Shown here: positions 32,464 through 41,142 of the stretch, piece by piece | How the letters are laid out: each line of letters starts with the position of its first letter | Position numbering within the stretch: position 1 is the first letter of the stretch | Assembly: GCF_003635165.1 (NCBI RefSeq) | Contig: NZ_ML058618.1 | Location: forward strand, 31,582 to 95,581 | Reading direction: 5' to 3' | Length of the DNA stretch: 64,000 bases | Origin: Burkholderia sp. Nafp2/4-1b | GTDB taxonomy: Bacteria > Pseudomonadota > Gammaproteobacteria > Burkholderiales > Burkholderiaceae | Notes under the pieces: model-generated | Told to the model about the DNA's origin: nothing | The model's input: only the letters and a program-made list of their open reading frames with translations | Database searches by the model: none | Position numbers and translations under genes: made by a program

Positions 32464-33162
32464 TCACGCCGCGCCGACGAGCCGGTAGCCGACGCCCGTT
32501 TCGGTGACGATATGCTCGGGCTGCGCGGGATCGCGCTCGAGCTTCTGGCGCAGATGCGCCATGTAGATGCGCAGATAGTGATGACTCTCGACGTGCGACG
32601 GCCCCCACACGTCGCGCAGCAACTGGCGATGCGTGAGCACGCGCCCCGCGTGCCGCACGAGCGTCGCGAGCAGCCGGTATTCGAGCGGCGTCAGGTGCAC
32701 GATCTCGCCGTCGCGCCACACCTGGCGCAGCGCGAGATCGACGGTCACGCTGCCGAAGCTCACCTTCGGCGATTCGTTCGCGCCGGCCTGGTTGCGCCGG
32801 CGCAGTTGCGCGCGCATCCGCGCGCGCAGCTCGGACACGCCGAACGGCTTGGTCAGGTAGTCGTCGGCACCCGCGTCGAGCGCCGCGACCTTCTCCTCTT
32901 CCTGCGTGCGCGCGGACAGCACGATCACCGGCACCTCCGACCAGCCGCGCAGCTCGCGGATCACGTCGAGGCCGTCGGTATCGGGCAGCCCGAGGTCGAC
33001 GATCACGAGATCGGGCTGGCGGGTCGCCGCGTCGATCAGCCCCTGCTTGCCCGTCTCCGCCTCGAACACCGCGATGCCCTCCTCTTCGAGCGCGGCGCGC
33101 ACGAAGCGGCGGATCTGTTTTTCGTCCTCGATCAGGACGACGGTCAGGCTCGGTTCACTCAT
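32464..33162 (-). CDS. kdpE: Two-component response regulator KdpE
   Basis: OmpR/PhoB-type regulator of the Kdp potassium system. The 232 residues comprise a receiver domain (about 1-120; phospho-acceptor Asp in VIVDLGLPDTDG, conserved Lys in YLTKPFGVSELRAR) and a C-terminal winged helix (about 130-230; HLTPLEYRLLATLVRHAGRV). It overlaps the end of kdpD by eight bases, so kinase and regulator are co-translated. The ATG at 33162 is chosen over one 14 codons upstream by family alignment. Confidence 0.97.
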   Translation of the reverse strand: MSEPSLTVVLIEDEKQIRRFVRAALEEEGIAVFEAETGKQGLIDAATRQPDLVIVDLGLPDTDGLDVIRELRGWSEVPVIVLSARTQEEEKVAALDAGADDYLTKPFGVSELRARMRAQLRRRNQAGANESPKVSFGSVTVDLALRQVWRDGEIVHLTPLEYRLLATLVRHAGRVLTHRQLLRDVWGPSHVESHHYLRIYMAHLRQKLERDPAQPEHIVTETGVGYRLVGAA

Positions 33163-35998
33163 GGTCTGGCAAGGGCTCGGAGGGGGGCGATGCGCCGGGC
33201 GCACCGGTTTCGTCGAGGTCGTCGGGTGCGGCCGGCACGGCCGGCGGCGTGTCGACCGGCAGCGTGAACCAGAAGCGTGCGCCCGTCACGCGGCCGTCGG
33301 GGCCGGTACGGTTGTGCGCGCCGATTCTACCGCCGTGCGCGTCGACGATCGCGCGGCAGATCGCGAGACCGAGCCCGATGCCCGGCGTCGCCGACTCCTT
33401 CTCGCCGCGCGTGAACTTGTCGAAGATGCGTGCTTCCATCCCGGCCGGCAGGCCCGGGCCGTGATCGTCGACGTGCACGCGGACGAACGGCTGGCCGTCG
33501 TCGGTCACGCGCTCGGCGCCGATGTCGAGCGGCGCGTCGGCCGGCGTGTACTTCGCCGCGTTCTCGAACAGGTTGGTAAAGAGCCGCTCCATCAGCACCG
33601 CGTCCATCTGCAGCAGCGGCAGGTCGGCCGGCAGCGACACGCGCACGGGATGGTGCGCGAGCACGCGCTTGCACGCGGCGAGCGCGGCGCCGACGGTTTC
33701 CTCGAGCAGCGACCACTGGCGCTTGAGCTGCAGGCTGCCGGCCTGCAGCCGCGCCATGTCGAGCAGGTTCGTGACGATGCCGGTCATCCGCAGCGCCTCG
33801 TCGTGGATCGCATCGACGAGCTCGCCTTCGCGCTGCGCGGAGCGTTCGGCCGCCGCGGTCTGCGGGTCGGCCGAACGCGCATTCGCGAGCATCGACGAGA
33901 AGCCGACGATCGTCGTGAGCGGCGTGCGCAGGTCGTGCGAGATCGCCGACAGCAGCGAGTTGCGCAGCCGCTCGGACTCCATGTTGACGAGCGCATCGCG
34001 CGCGATCTCGACGTAGTGCACGCGTTCGAGCGCGAGCGCGATCTGCGCGGCGAACGCGTCGAGCATCCGCAACTGCTCGGGCACCTCGAATTCGCGCGGG
34101 TCGCGCGCCGCGACCGCCAGCACGCCGCGCGTGCGCATCGGCGCCTTCAGCGGCAGGTACAGCGCGGCAGTGGCCGGCAGCGTGTCGGTGCCGCGGCCGG
34201 CCGGCTTCTGCTGGTCGTACACCCACTGGCCGACGTCGGTGTCGAGCGCCGCGCCGGTCAGCGTCACGACCGCGTCGGGCTCCTCGATCTTCTGCCGCAC
34301 CTGGTCCGCGCTGTCGGGCAGCAGGAACGCGACGCGCGCGCGGAACACCTCGCCCACGTGGCGGCTGCCGATCTCGACGATCTGCTCGGTCGTCAGCGCC
34401 GCGCCCAGCTCGCGCGCCATCGCGTAGATCGCGCCGGTGCGGCGCTCGCGCCGCTGCGCGATGCTCGCCTGGCGCGTGAGCGTCGACGTCAGGTGGCTGA
34501 TCACGAGCGACGTGAGCAGCATGCCGAAGAACGTCAGCAGGTACTGCGTGTCGCTGACCGAGAACGACATGCGCGGCGGCACGAAGAAGAAGTCGAACGC
34601 GGCGACCGACAGGAACGACTGCAGCACGCCCGGGCCGCGGCCGAGCCGCACGGCCGAGAACACGACGCCGAGCAGGTACAACATCACCAGGTTCGTCAGG
34701 TCGAGCCGCGCGGACATGACGTTCGCGACGCCGGTGATCGCCGCGCAGATCGCGGCGGCGTACAGGTAGTGACGCGGCGGCGAGCGCCGCGTGCCGAATT
34801 GCGCGAGCGCATCGCGCCAGTCGCGCGCGCGCGCGTCGAGCGGCGTGGCGCGCACTTCGTCGCTCGCCGACGCGCGGATCAGCATCAGGTCGACGTCGCC
34901 CGCGCGTTCGGCGAGCCGTTCGCCGAACGGCCGCGCGAAGCGGCGTGCCAGGCCGACCTTCGCCGAGCCGCCCGCGACGATCTTCGACACGTTGCGCACC
35001 TTCGCATAGCCGATCAGCGCGGCGAGCGCATCGTCGCCGGCAAGCGTGGCCGTCTCCGCACCGAGCTCGGCAGCGAGCTTCAGCGCATCGAGCGTGCGCT
35101 GCCGCCGCGCGTCGGGCAGCCGCTGCAGCCGCGGCGTTTCGACGTACACGGCGATCCAGTCGGCCTTCACGCTCGCGGCGAGCCGCGCGGCCGCACGCAC
35201 GAGCGTCGGCGCCTCGGGCCCGGGCCCGACGCACACGAGCAGCCGCTCGCGCGCCTGCCAGATGCGCTGGATCGAACGGTCGGCGCGGTACTCGCGCATC
35301 TGCGCGTCGACGCGATCGGCCGTGCGCCGCAGCGCCAGTTCGCGCAGCGCGATCAGGTTGCCCTTGCGGAAGAAGTTGCGCACCGCGCGCTCGGCCTGCT
35401 GCGCGAGATACACCTTGCCGTCGCGCATCCGCGCGAGCAGCTCCTCGGGCGGCAGGTCGACCAGCGTGACTTCGTCGGCCGCGTCGAACACGCGGTCGGG
35501 CACGGTTTCCCACACACGGATGCCGGTAATCGCGCCGACCACGTCGTTCAGGCTTTCGAGATGCTGGACGTTGACCGTCGTGTACACGTCGATGCCCGCG
35601 TCGAGCAGTTCGTAGACGTCCTGCCAGCGCTTCAGATGCCGCGCGCCCTGCACGTTCGAATGCGCGAGTTCGTCCACCAGGATCAGTTGCGGCGCGCGGG
35701 CGAGCGCGCCGTCGAGATCGAACTCGGACAGCGTGCGGCCGCGATACTCGATGCGGGCGAGCGGCAGCACGTCGAAGCCGTCGAGCAGCGCCGCGGTTTC
35801 GCCGCGGCCATGGGTCTCGACGATGCCGACGGCGACGTCGATGCCGTCCTGCAGCCGCTGGCGCGCGGCCTGCAGCATCGCATAGGTCTTGCCGACACCG
35901 GCGGACGCGCCAAAGAAGATCTTCAGCTGGCCGCGCCGCTGCCTTGCTTCGTCTCGTTGCAGCTTGTCGAGGAGTTGGTCGGGATCAGGGCGGTTCAT
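33155..35998 (-). CDS. kdpD: Potassium sensor histidine kinase KdpD
   Basis: A 947-residue sensor of K+ limitation that phosphorylates KdpE. Domains in order: N-terminal KdpD domain (about 20-230) with Walker A loop FFGASAGVGKTYAML, a universal-stress-like domain (about 250-370), four membrane segments (about 400-500), a GAF-like domain, and the kinase core with phospho-His in AISHDLRTPLTTIVG and ATP lid GIGLGLAICRAI. It lies downstream of kdpC with about 160 bases between, so a separate weak promoter is possible. The start at 35998 gives MNRPDPDQLLDKLQRDEARQ. Confidence 0.97.
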   Translation of the reverse strand: MNRPDPDQLLDKLQRDEARQRRGQLKIFFGASAGVGKTYAMLQAARQRLQDGIDVAVGIVETHGRGETAALLDGFDVLPLARIEYRGRTLSEFDLDGALARAPQLILVDELAHSNVQGARHLKRWQDVYELLDAGIDVYTTVNVQHLESLNDVVGAITGIRVWETVPDRVFDAADEVTLVDLPPEELLARMRDGKVYLAQQAERAVRNFFRKGNLIALRELALRRTADRVDAQMREYRADRSIQRIWQARERLLVCVGPGPEAPTLVRAAARLAASVKADWIAVYVETPRLQRLPDARRQRTLDALKLAAELGAETATLAGDDALAALIGYAKVRNVSKIVAGGSAKVGLARRFARPFGERLAERAGDVDLMLIRASASDEVRATPLDARARDWRDALAQFGTRRSPPRHYLYAAAICAAITGVANVMSARLDLTNLVMLYLLGVVFSAVRLGRGPGVLQSFLSVAAFDFFFVPPRMSFSVSDTQYLLTFFGMLLTSLVISHLTSTLTRQASIAQRRERRTGAIYAMARELGAALTTEQIVEIGSRHVGEVFRARVAFLLPDSADQVRQKIEEPDAVVTLTGAALDTDVGQWVYDQQKPAGRGTDTLPATAALYLPLKAPMRTRGVLAVAARDPREFEVPEQLRMLDAFAAQIALALERVHYVEIARDALVNMESERLRNSLLSAISHDLRTPLTTIVGFSSMLANARSADPQTAAAERSAQREGELVDAIHDEALRMTGIVTNLLDMARLQAGSLQLKRQWSLLEETVGAALAACKRVLAHHPVRVSLPADLPLLQMDAVLMERLFTNLFENAAKYTPADAPLDIGAERVTDDGQPFVRVHVDDHGPGLPAGMEARIFDKFTRGEKESATPGIGLGLAICRAIVDAHGGRIGAHNRTGPDGRVTGARFWFTLPVDTPPAVPAAPDDLDETGAPGASPPSEPLPDHE

Positions 35999-36161
35999 GC
36001 GTGACGGAGGCGAAGCGCCGGATGGCGCGCGAGTACAGGCATTGTGGTTCCAAAGCGCCGCAAAAGGCAAAGACGGCGCATGCGCCGTCGGTGAAGTCGA
36101 TCAAGCCGATCAAGTCGTGCCCGGTGCGCCACAAGCCGCGCCGGGCTGCCCCGCCCCGCGT

Positions 36162-36743
36162 TCAGTGCGCGGCCTGCGCCGCGTCGAGCGCGAGATTCAG
36201 CTTCAGCACGTTCACGCGCGGCTCGCCGAGCACACCGAACTGGCGGCCCGTCGTGTTCGCGGCGACGAGCAGCGCGACCGCGTCGGCCGTGAGCTGCCGC
36301 GCCTTCGCGACGCGCTCCACCTGGTACGCGGCGGCGGCCGGCGTGATCTCCGGATCGAGGCCGCTGGCGGACGCCGTCACGAGGTCGACCGGCACCGGCT
36401 TCGACAGGTCGGTTCCCGCGTCGCGCAGCGCGGCGATGCGCGCCTTCACCTGATCGGCGAGCGACGGGTTCAGCGGGCCGAGGTTCGAGCCGCCGGAGCC
36501 GGCCGCGTTGTACGGCATCGGCGACGTGGCCGACAGCCGGCCCCAGAAGTACTTCGGCGCATCGAACGACTGGCCGATCAGCGCGGAGCCGACCACCTTG
36601 CCGTTCTGCTCGATCAGGCTGCCGTTGGCCTGCGACGGAAACACGGCCTGCCCGAACACGGTCATCACGGCCGGGTAAGCGAGCCCCGTCACGGCGGTCA
36701 GCACGACGAAGATCACGACGAGCGGGCGAATCAACGATTTCAT
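36162..36743 (-). CDS. kdpC: Potassium-transporting ATPase KdpC subunit
   Basis: Accessory subunit assembling and stimulating the KdpFABC pump. The 193 residues have one N-terminal membrane segment (PLVVIFVVLTAVTGLAYPAV) and a periplasmic domain with the family motifs GSALIGQSFDAPKYFWGR, NLGPLNPSL and VDLVTASASGLDPEITPAAA. It follows kdpB by 28 bases, with AGGAACAACCATC before the ATG. Confidence 0.97.
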   Translation of the reverse strand: MKSLIRPLVVIFVVLTAVTGLAYPAVMTVFGQAVFPSQANGSLIEQNGKVVGSALIGQSFDAPKYFWGRLSATSPMPYNAAGSGGSNLGPLNPSLADQVKARIAALRDAGTDLSKPVPVDLVTASASGLDPEITPAAAAYQVERVAKARQLTADAVALLVAANTTGRQFGVLGEPRVNVLKLNLALDAAQAAH

Positions 36744-36771
36744 GATGGTTGTTCCTTTCTGGTACGGCGCA

Positions 36772-38856
36772 TCAGGCCCAGCCGAGCGCGGCGAGCGTCA
36801 TGTCGATCAGCTTGATGAACGGGAACGGCAGCAGCATGCCGCCGAGGCCGTACACCAGCAGGTTGCGGCGCAGCAGCGACGCCGCGCCGAGCGGCCGGTA
36901 GGTCACGCCCTTCAGCGCGAGCGGAATCAGCGCGACGATGATCAGCGCGTTGAAGATCACCGCGGACAGGATCGCGGAGGCCGGCGAGCTCAGGTGCATG
37001 ATGTCGAGCACGCGCAGTTGCGGGTAGGTCGTCACGAACGCGGCCGGGATGATCGCGAAGTACTTCGCGATGTCGTTCGCGATCGAGAAGGTCGTCAGCG
37101 AGCCGCGCGTCATCAGCATCTGCTTGCCGATCTCCACGATCTCGATCAGCTTGGTCGGGTTCGAATCGAGGTCGACCATGTTGCCGGCTTCCTTCGCCGC
37201 CTGCGTGCCGGTGTTCATCGCCACCGCCACGTCGGCCTGCGCGAGCGCCGGCGCGTCGTTGGTGCCGTCGCCGGTCATCGCGACGAGCCGGCCGGCTGCC
37301 TGGTGCTCGCGGATGGTCGCGAGCTTGGCTTCCGGCGTCGCTTCCGCGAGGAAGTCGTCGACGCCCGCTTCCGCCGCGATCGCCGCGGCCGTCAGCCGGT
37401 TGTCGCCCGTCACCATCACGGTCTTGATGCCCATCTTGCGCAACTCGGCGAAGCGCTCCTTGATGCCGCCCTTCACGATGTCCTTCAGCTCGATCACGCC
37501 GAGCACGCGCGCGACGCCGCCCTGCAGGTCGGCCACGACGAGCGGCGTGCTGCCGCGGCGCGCGACGTCGTCGACCGCACGGCGCACTTCTTCCGGGAAG
37601 CGGCTGCCGTGCGTCTCGACATAGCGGCGAATCGCATCGGCGGCACCCTTGCGGATCTCGCGGGCCGGCAGATCCACGCCGCTCATCCGTGTCTGCGCGG
37701 AAAAGCCGATGAACGTCGCGTGCAGTTGCGCCATGTCGCGCTGGCGGATGTTGAAGCGTTCCTTGGCCAGCACCACGATGCTGCGGCCTTCCGGCGTTTC
37801 GTCCGCGAGCGACGACAGCTGTGCGGCGTCGGCGAGCGCTTCCTCGGTCACGCCCGGCGCGGGCACGAAAGTCGACGCCTGGCGGTTGCCGAGCGTGATC
37901 GTGCCGGTCTTGTCGAGCAGCAGCACGTCGACGTCGCCCGCCGCCTCCACCGCGCGGCCCGACGTCGCGATCACGTTCGCCTGCATCATGCGGCTCATGC
38001 CGGCCACGCCGATCGCCGACAGCAAGCCGCCGATCGTCGTCGGGATCAGGCACACCAGCAGCGCGACGAGCGCGGTGATCGTCACCACGTGGCCGGCCTT
38101 CATCGCGTCGACCGAGAACATCGAGAACGGCAGCAGCGTCGCGGTCGCGAGCAGCATCACGATCGTCAGCGCGACGAGCAGGATCGTCAGCGCGACCTCG
38201 TTCGGCGTCTTCTTGCGCTTCGCGCCTTCGACCATCGCGATCATCCGGTCGAGAAACGCCTCGCCGGGGTTCGCGGTGACCGTCACGACGATCCAGTCGG
38301 ACAGCACGCGCGTGCCGCCCGTCACCGACGAGAAGTCGCCGCCCGATTCGCGGATCACCGGCGCGGATTCGCCGGTGATCGCCGATTCGTCGACCGAAGC
38401 GACGCCGTCGACGACTTCGCCGTCGGCCGGAATCACGTCGCCCGCCTCGACCAGCACGACGTCGCCTTTGCGCAGGTCGGACGCGGTGGTGATGCGGATC
38501 GGCGACTTCGGATGCGGCTCGTTGAGCTTCTTCGCCATCACGTCCTTCTTCGCGCTGCGCAGCGATGCGGCCTGCGCCTTCGAGCGCCCTTCGGCGAGCG
38601 CTTCCGCGAAGTTCGCGAACAGCACGGTGAACCACAGCCACAGCGCGATCGCGAGGATGAAGCCGGACGGCGCCTCGGCCTGACCGGCGAGCGCCGCGAT
38701 CCACAAGATCGTGGTGAGGATGCTGCCGACGTACACGCAGAACATCACCGGGTTGCGAAACTGCGTGCGCGGCGTGAGTTTCTTGAACGAATCCACGATC
38801 GCCGGGCGCAGCAGCGCCGGATCGAACATGGACCGTGTTGCGGAATGTTGAGTCAT
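36772..38856 (-). CDS. kdpB: Potassium-transporting ATPase KdpB subunit (P-type ATPase)
   Basis: Catalytic P1A-type ATPase subunit that drives K+ uptake. The 694 residues show ITGESAPVIRESGGD (actuator domain TGES), the phosphorylation motif LLLDKTGTITLGNRQAS, and the hinge motif VAMTGDGTNDAPALAQADV. About seven membrane segments are visible. It lies between kdpA and kdpC with a 54-base gap after kdpA. That gap carries two tandem copies of a 9-base sequence (atctcttca) just before the start. Length matches the family. Confidence 0.98.
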   Translation of the reverse strand: MTQHSATRSMFDPALLRPAIVDSFKKLTPRTQFRNPVMFCVYVGSILTTILWIAALAGQAEAPSGFILAIALWLWFTVLFANFAEALAEGRSKAQAASLRSAKKDVMAKKLNEPHPKSPIRITTASDLRKGDVVLVEAGDVIPADGEVVDGVASVDESAITGESAPVIRESGGDFSSVTGGTRVLSDWIVVTVTANPGEAFLDRMIAMVEGAKRKKTPNEVALTILLVALTIVMLLATATLLPFSMFSVDAMKAGHVVTITALVALLVCLIPTTIGGLLSAIGVAGMSRMMQANVIATSGRAVEAAGDVDVLLLDKTGTITLGNRQASTFVPAPGVTEEALADAAQLSSLADETPEGRSIVVLAKERFNIRQRDMAQLHATFIGFSAQTRMSGVDLPAREIRKGAADAIRRYVETHGSRFPEEVRRAVDDVARRGSTPLVVADLQGGVARVLGVIELKDIVKGGIKERFAELRKMGIKTVMVTGDNRLTAAAIAAEAGVDDFLAEATPEAKLATIREHQAAGRLVAMTGDGTNDAPALAQADVAVAMNTGTQAAKEAGNMVDLDSNPTKLIEIVEIGKQMLMTRGSLTTFSIANDIAKYFAIIPAAFVTTYPQLRVLDIMHLSSPASAILSAVIFNALIIVALIPLALKGVTYRPLGAASLLRRNLLVYGLGGMLLPFPFIKLIDMTLAALGWA

Positions 38857-38865
38857 TGCGATCTC

Positions 38866-38883
38866 TTCAATCTCTTCAGTCTT
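38866..38883. repeat. Two tandem 9-bp copies between kdpA and kdpB
   Basis: atctcttca is repeated exactly twice on the plus strand, giving TGAAGAGAT twice on the coding strand upstream of the kdpB ATG. The distal GAAGAG may act as ribosome binding site. Confidence 0.6.
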
Positions 38884-38910
38884 GTCAATGTGTCGCCATG
38901 CGGGCGCGCA

Positions 38911-40716
38911 TCACGCGCCCAGCCACATCATCAGATGCTCGACGCCCGGGCCGAGCGCGAGCGCCGGCACGTAGGTCAGCGCGCCCACCAGCATCACGGT
39001 CCCGAGCAGCAGCACGACGAACAGCGGGCCGTGCGTCGGCAGCGTGCCGCTCGTCGCCGCGATGCGCTTCTTCGCGGCGAGCGAGCCTGCGATCGCCAGC
39101 ACCGGCACGATCGTGCCGAAGCGGCCGAACCACATCGCGATCGCGGTCATCCAGTTGTAGAACGGCGTGCCGACCGTCAGGCCCGCGAACGCGCTGCCGT
39201 TGTTGTTCGCGGCCGAGCTGAACGCGTACAGGATTTCCGAGAAGCCGTGCGGGCCGGGGTTCGCGATGCCGGCCTTGCCCGCATCGGCGAGCACCGCGAT
39301 CGACGTGCCAAGCAGCACCAGCAGCGGCGTGAGCAGCACGACGATCGACACCATCTTCATCTCGTACGACTCGATCTTCTTGCCGACGTATTCGGGCGTG
39401 CGGCCGATCATCAGGCCGGCGACGAACACCGCGAGCAACGCGAACACGAGCATCCCGTACAAGCCCGAGCCGACCCCGCCGAACACCACTTCGCCCAGCT
39501 GAATCAGCAGCATCGGCACGAGGCCGCCGAGCGGCGTCAGCGAATCGTGCATCGTGTCGACCGCGCCGCACGACGCGGCCGTCGTCGCGACCGTGAAGAT
39601 GCCGGTCTGTGCGATCCCGAAGCGCGTCTCCTTGCCTTCCATGTTGCCGCCCGGCTGCAGCGCGCTCGCCGACTGGTCGACATGCAGCGCGGCGAGCGTC
39701 GGGTTGCCGCCCTGTTCGGCAGTGACCTCGACGCCGATCGCGACCACGAACGCGACCGTCATCGCCGCGAGCACCGCGATGCCCTGCCGGCGATCGCCGA
39801 TCATGCGGCCGAACACCAGGCACAGCGTGGCCGGGATGATCAGGATCGCGAAGATCTGGAGGAAGTTCGCGAACGGCGTCGGGTTCTCGTACGGGTGGGC
39901 GGAGTTCGCGTTGAAGAAGCCGCCGCCGTTGGTGCCGAGCATCTTGATCGCTTCCTGCGATGCGACCGGCCCCATCGCGAGCGTCTGCTTCGTCAGCTGC
40001 GTCGGCACCGTCACCGGATTGCCCTTGGCGTCCTTCACCGGATTGCCCTGCGCGTCGAGCTTCGGCGCCGCATAGGTGCTCGTCTGCAGCACCGGCACGT
40101 CCGGGTAAGCCTTCATGTTCTGGATCACGCCCTGGCTCATCAGCAGCGCGGCGATCACGACCGCCATCGGCACGAGCACGTATAGCGTCACGCGCGTGAG
40201 GTCGACCCAGAAGTTGCCGATCGTCTGCGCGGTGTGGCGCGCGAAGCCGCGGATCAGCGCGATCACGACGACGATGCCGGTCGCCGCCGACAGGAAGTTC
40301 TGCACGGTCAGGCCGAGCATCTGCGTCAGGTAGCTGACGGTCTGCTCGGGCGTGTAGTCCTGCCAGTTGGTGTTGGTGACGAAGCTGACGGCCGTGTTGA
40401 ATGCGCCGTCGGCCGTCATCGCGCCGAATTGCTGCGGGTTGCCGGGCAGAAGGCCCTGCAGGCGCAGCAGCCCGTACAGGAACAGCGCGCCGAGCGCGTT
40501 GAACGCGATCGTCGCGAGCGCGTATCGCTTCCAGCTCATCTCGGTGCCGGCATCGACGCCGGCGATGCGGTACAGCGCGCGCTCGAGCGGCCCGAACACG
40601 CGCACGACGCGCGAGCTGCCGTCCATCACGTTCGCCAGATAACGCGCGCACGGCACGGCCGCCGCGAGCAGCACGACGATGAACAGCAGCGTCTGCAACA
40701 GGTTGTTCGCGTTCAT
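38911..40716 (-). CDS. kdpA: Potassium-transporting ATPase KdpA subunit
   Basis: K+-channel-like subunit of KdpFABC that selects and carries the ion. The 601 residues are longer than E. coli KdpA (557) owing to extra loop sequence, for example the lysine- and aspartate-rich insert around LDAQGNPVKDAKGNPVTVPT. Filter-region glycines appear in LGTNGGGFFNANSAHPYENP, and about ten membrane segments are visible. The ATG overlaps the kdpF stop (ATGA), so translation is coupled. The upstream in-frame extension of 45 codons covers kdpF in another frame and is not used. Confidence 0.97.
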   Translation of the reverse strand: MNANNLLQTLLFIVVLLAAAVPCARYLANVMDGSSRVVRVFGPLERALYRIAGVDAGTEMSWKRYALATIAFNALGALFLYGLLRLQGLLPGNPQQFGAMTADGAFNTAVSFVTNTNWQDYTPEQTVSYLTQMLGLTVQNFLSAATGIVVVIALIRGFARHTAQTIGNFWVDLTRVTLYVLVPMAVVIAALLMSQGVIQNMKAYPDVPVLQTSTYAAPKLDAQGNPVKDAKGNPVTVPTQLTKQTLAMGPVASQEAIKMLGTNGGGFFNANSAHPYENPTPFANFLQIFAILIIPATLCLVFGRMIGDRRQGIAVLAAMTVAFVVAIGVEVTAEQGGNPTLAALHVDQSASALQPGGNMEGKETRFGIAQTGIFTVATTAASCGAVDTMHDSLTPLGGLVPMLLIQLGEVVFGGVGSGLYGMLVFALLAVFVAGLMIGRTPEYVGKKIESYEMKMVSIVVLLTPLLVLLGTSIAVLADAGKAGIANPGPHGFSEILYAFSSAANNNGSAFAGLTVGTPFYNWMTAIAMWFGRFGTIVPVLAIAGSLAAKKRIAATSGTLPTHGPLFVVLLLGTVMLVGALTYVPALALGPGVEHLMMWLGA

Positions 40717-40805
40717 TCGATGTCCTCCGCGCGCAGCAGCGCAAAGACGAGATACGCGAACAGCAGGGCCGTCGCGGCACCCGCCAGCCAAAGCATCCAG
40801 GTCAT
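40713..40805 (-). CDS. kdpF: Potassium-transporting ATPase KdpF subunit
   Basis: A 30-residue single-helix peptide (MTWMLWLAGAATALLFAYLV) stabilising the KdpFABC complex in the membrane. Size and sequence fit KdpF of other bacteria, which is about 29 residues. Its ATG overlaps the preceding small ORF by ATGA and its TGA overlaps the kdpA ATG, giving a tight translational chain. Too short for ordinary gene callers. Confidence 0.93.
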   Translation of the reverse strand: MTWMLWLAGAATALLFAYLVFALLRAEDIE

Positions 40806-40909
40806 GCGCGCCCCCCGCGGCCGTATTGCACGAGCTTCTCGCAACCGGCAAGCAAACCGAGGATCAGTGCGGTGAACAGCACCAGCGCGCCGATGAAAAC
40901 CCCATCCAT
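40802..40909 (-). CDS. 35-residue membrane peptide at the head of the kdp operon
   Basis: An ORF of 36 codons beginning MDGVFIGALVLFTALILGLL: a single hydrophobic helix (about 4-20) with a Cys-Glu-Lys turn and a basic tail (QYGRGGRA). It has a good GGAGA site eight bases before its ATG. Its stop overlaps the kdpF ATG as ATGA, the same coupling as between kdpF and kdpA, which argues that it is truly translated. It may be a second small subunit or a regulator of the pump. I cannot name a described family for it with certainty. Confidence 0.72.
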   Translation of the reverse strand: MDGVFIGALVLFTALILGLLAGCEKLVQYGRGGRA

Positions 40910-40972
40910 TTTTGTGTTCTCCGTCGTCGAAATCAGACAACTCGAACGTTATGGCAACGCGCGTAAAGGACG

Positions 40973-41014
40973 GGTCAAAGGTGATCGGGCGGGTATAAAA
41001 AACGCGTAAACGCG
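40973..41014 (-). promoter_or_regulatory. Possible kdp promoter and KdpE-type site
   Basis: The minus strand holds TTTTTTATACCCG and a dyad CGCGT-TT-ACGCG (41014-41003), with a TTGACC hexamer (40978-40973) about 20 bases before CATAAC. KdpE sites in enterics are T-rich with TTTATA-like cores, so the first element is a candidate operator. Spacing to the -10 is poor; treat as tentative. Confidence 0.35.
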
Positions 41015-41142
41015 CGGCGGGGGGAGCCGCGAGTGGTGCGTCGGACGGGATACTTCGGGACGTCGGGCGGGACGGAACGGGCGGCACGCCGGTGCCGCCC
41101 GCCAGGATGCGCGCCGGCGTGATGCCGGCACGAAGGGATGCG

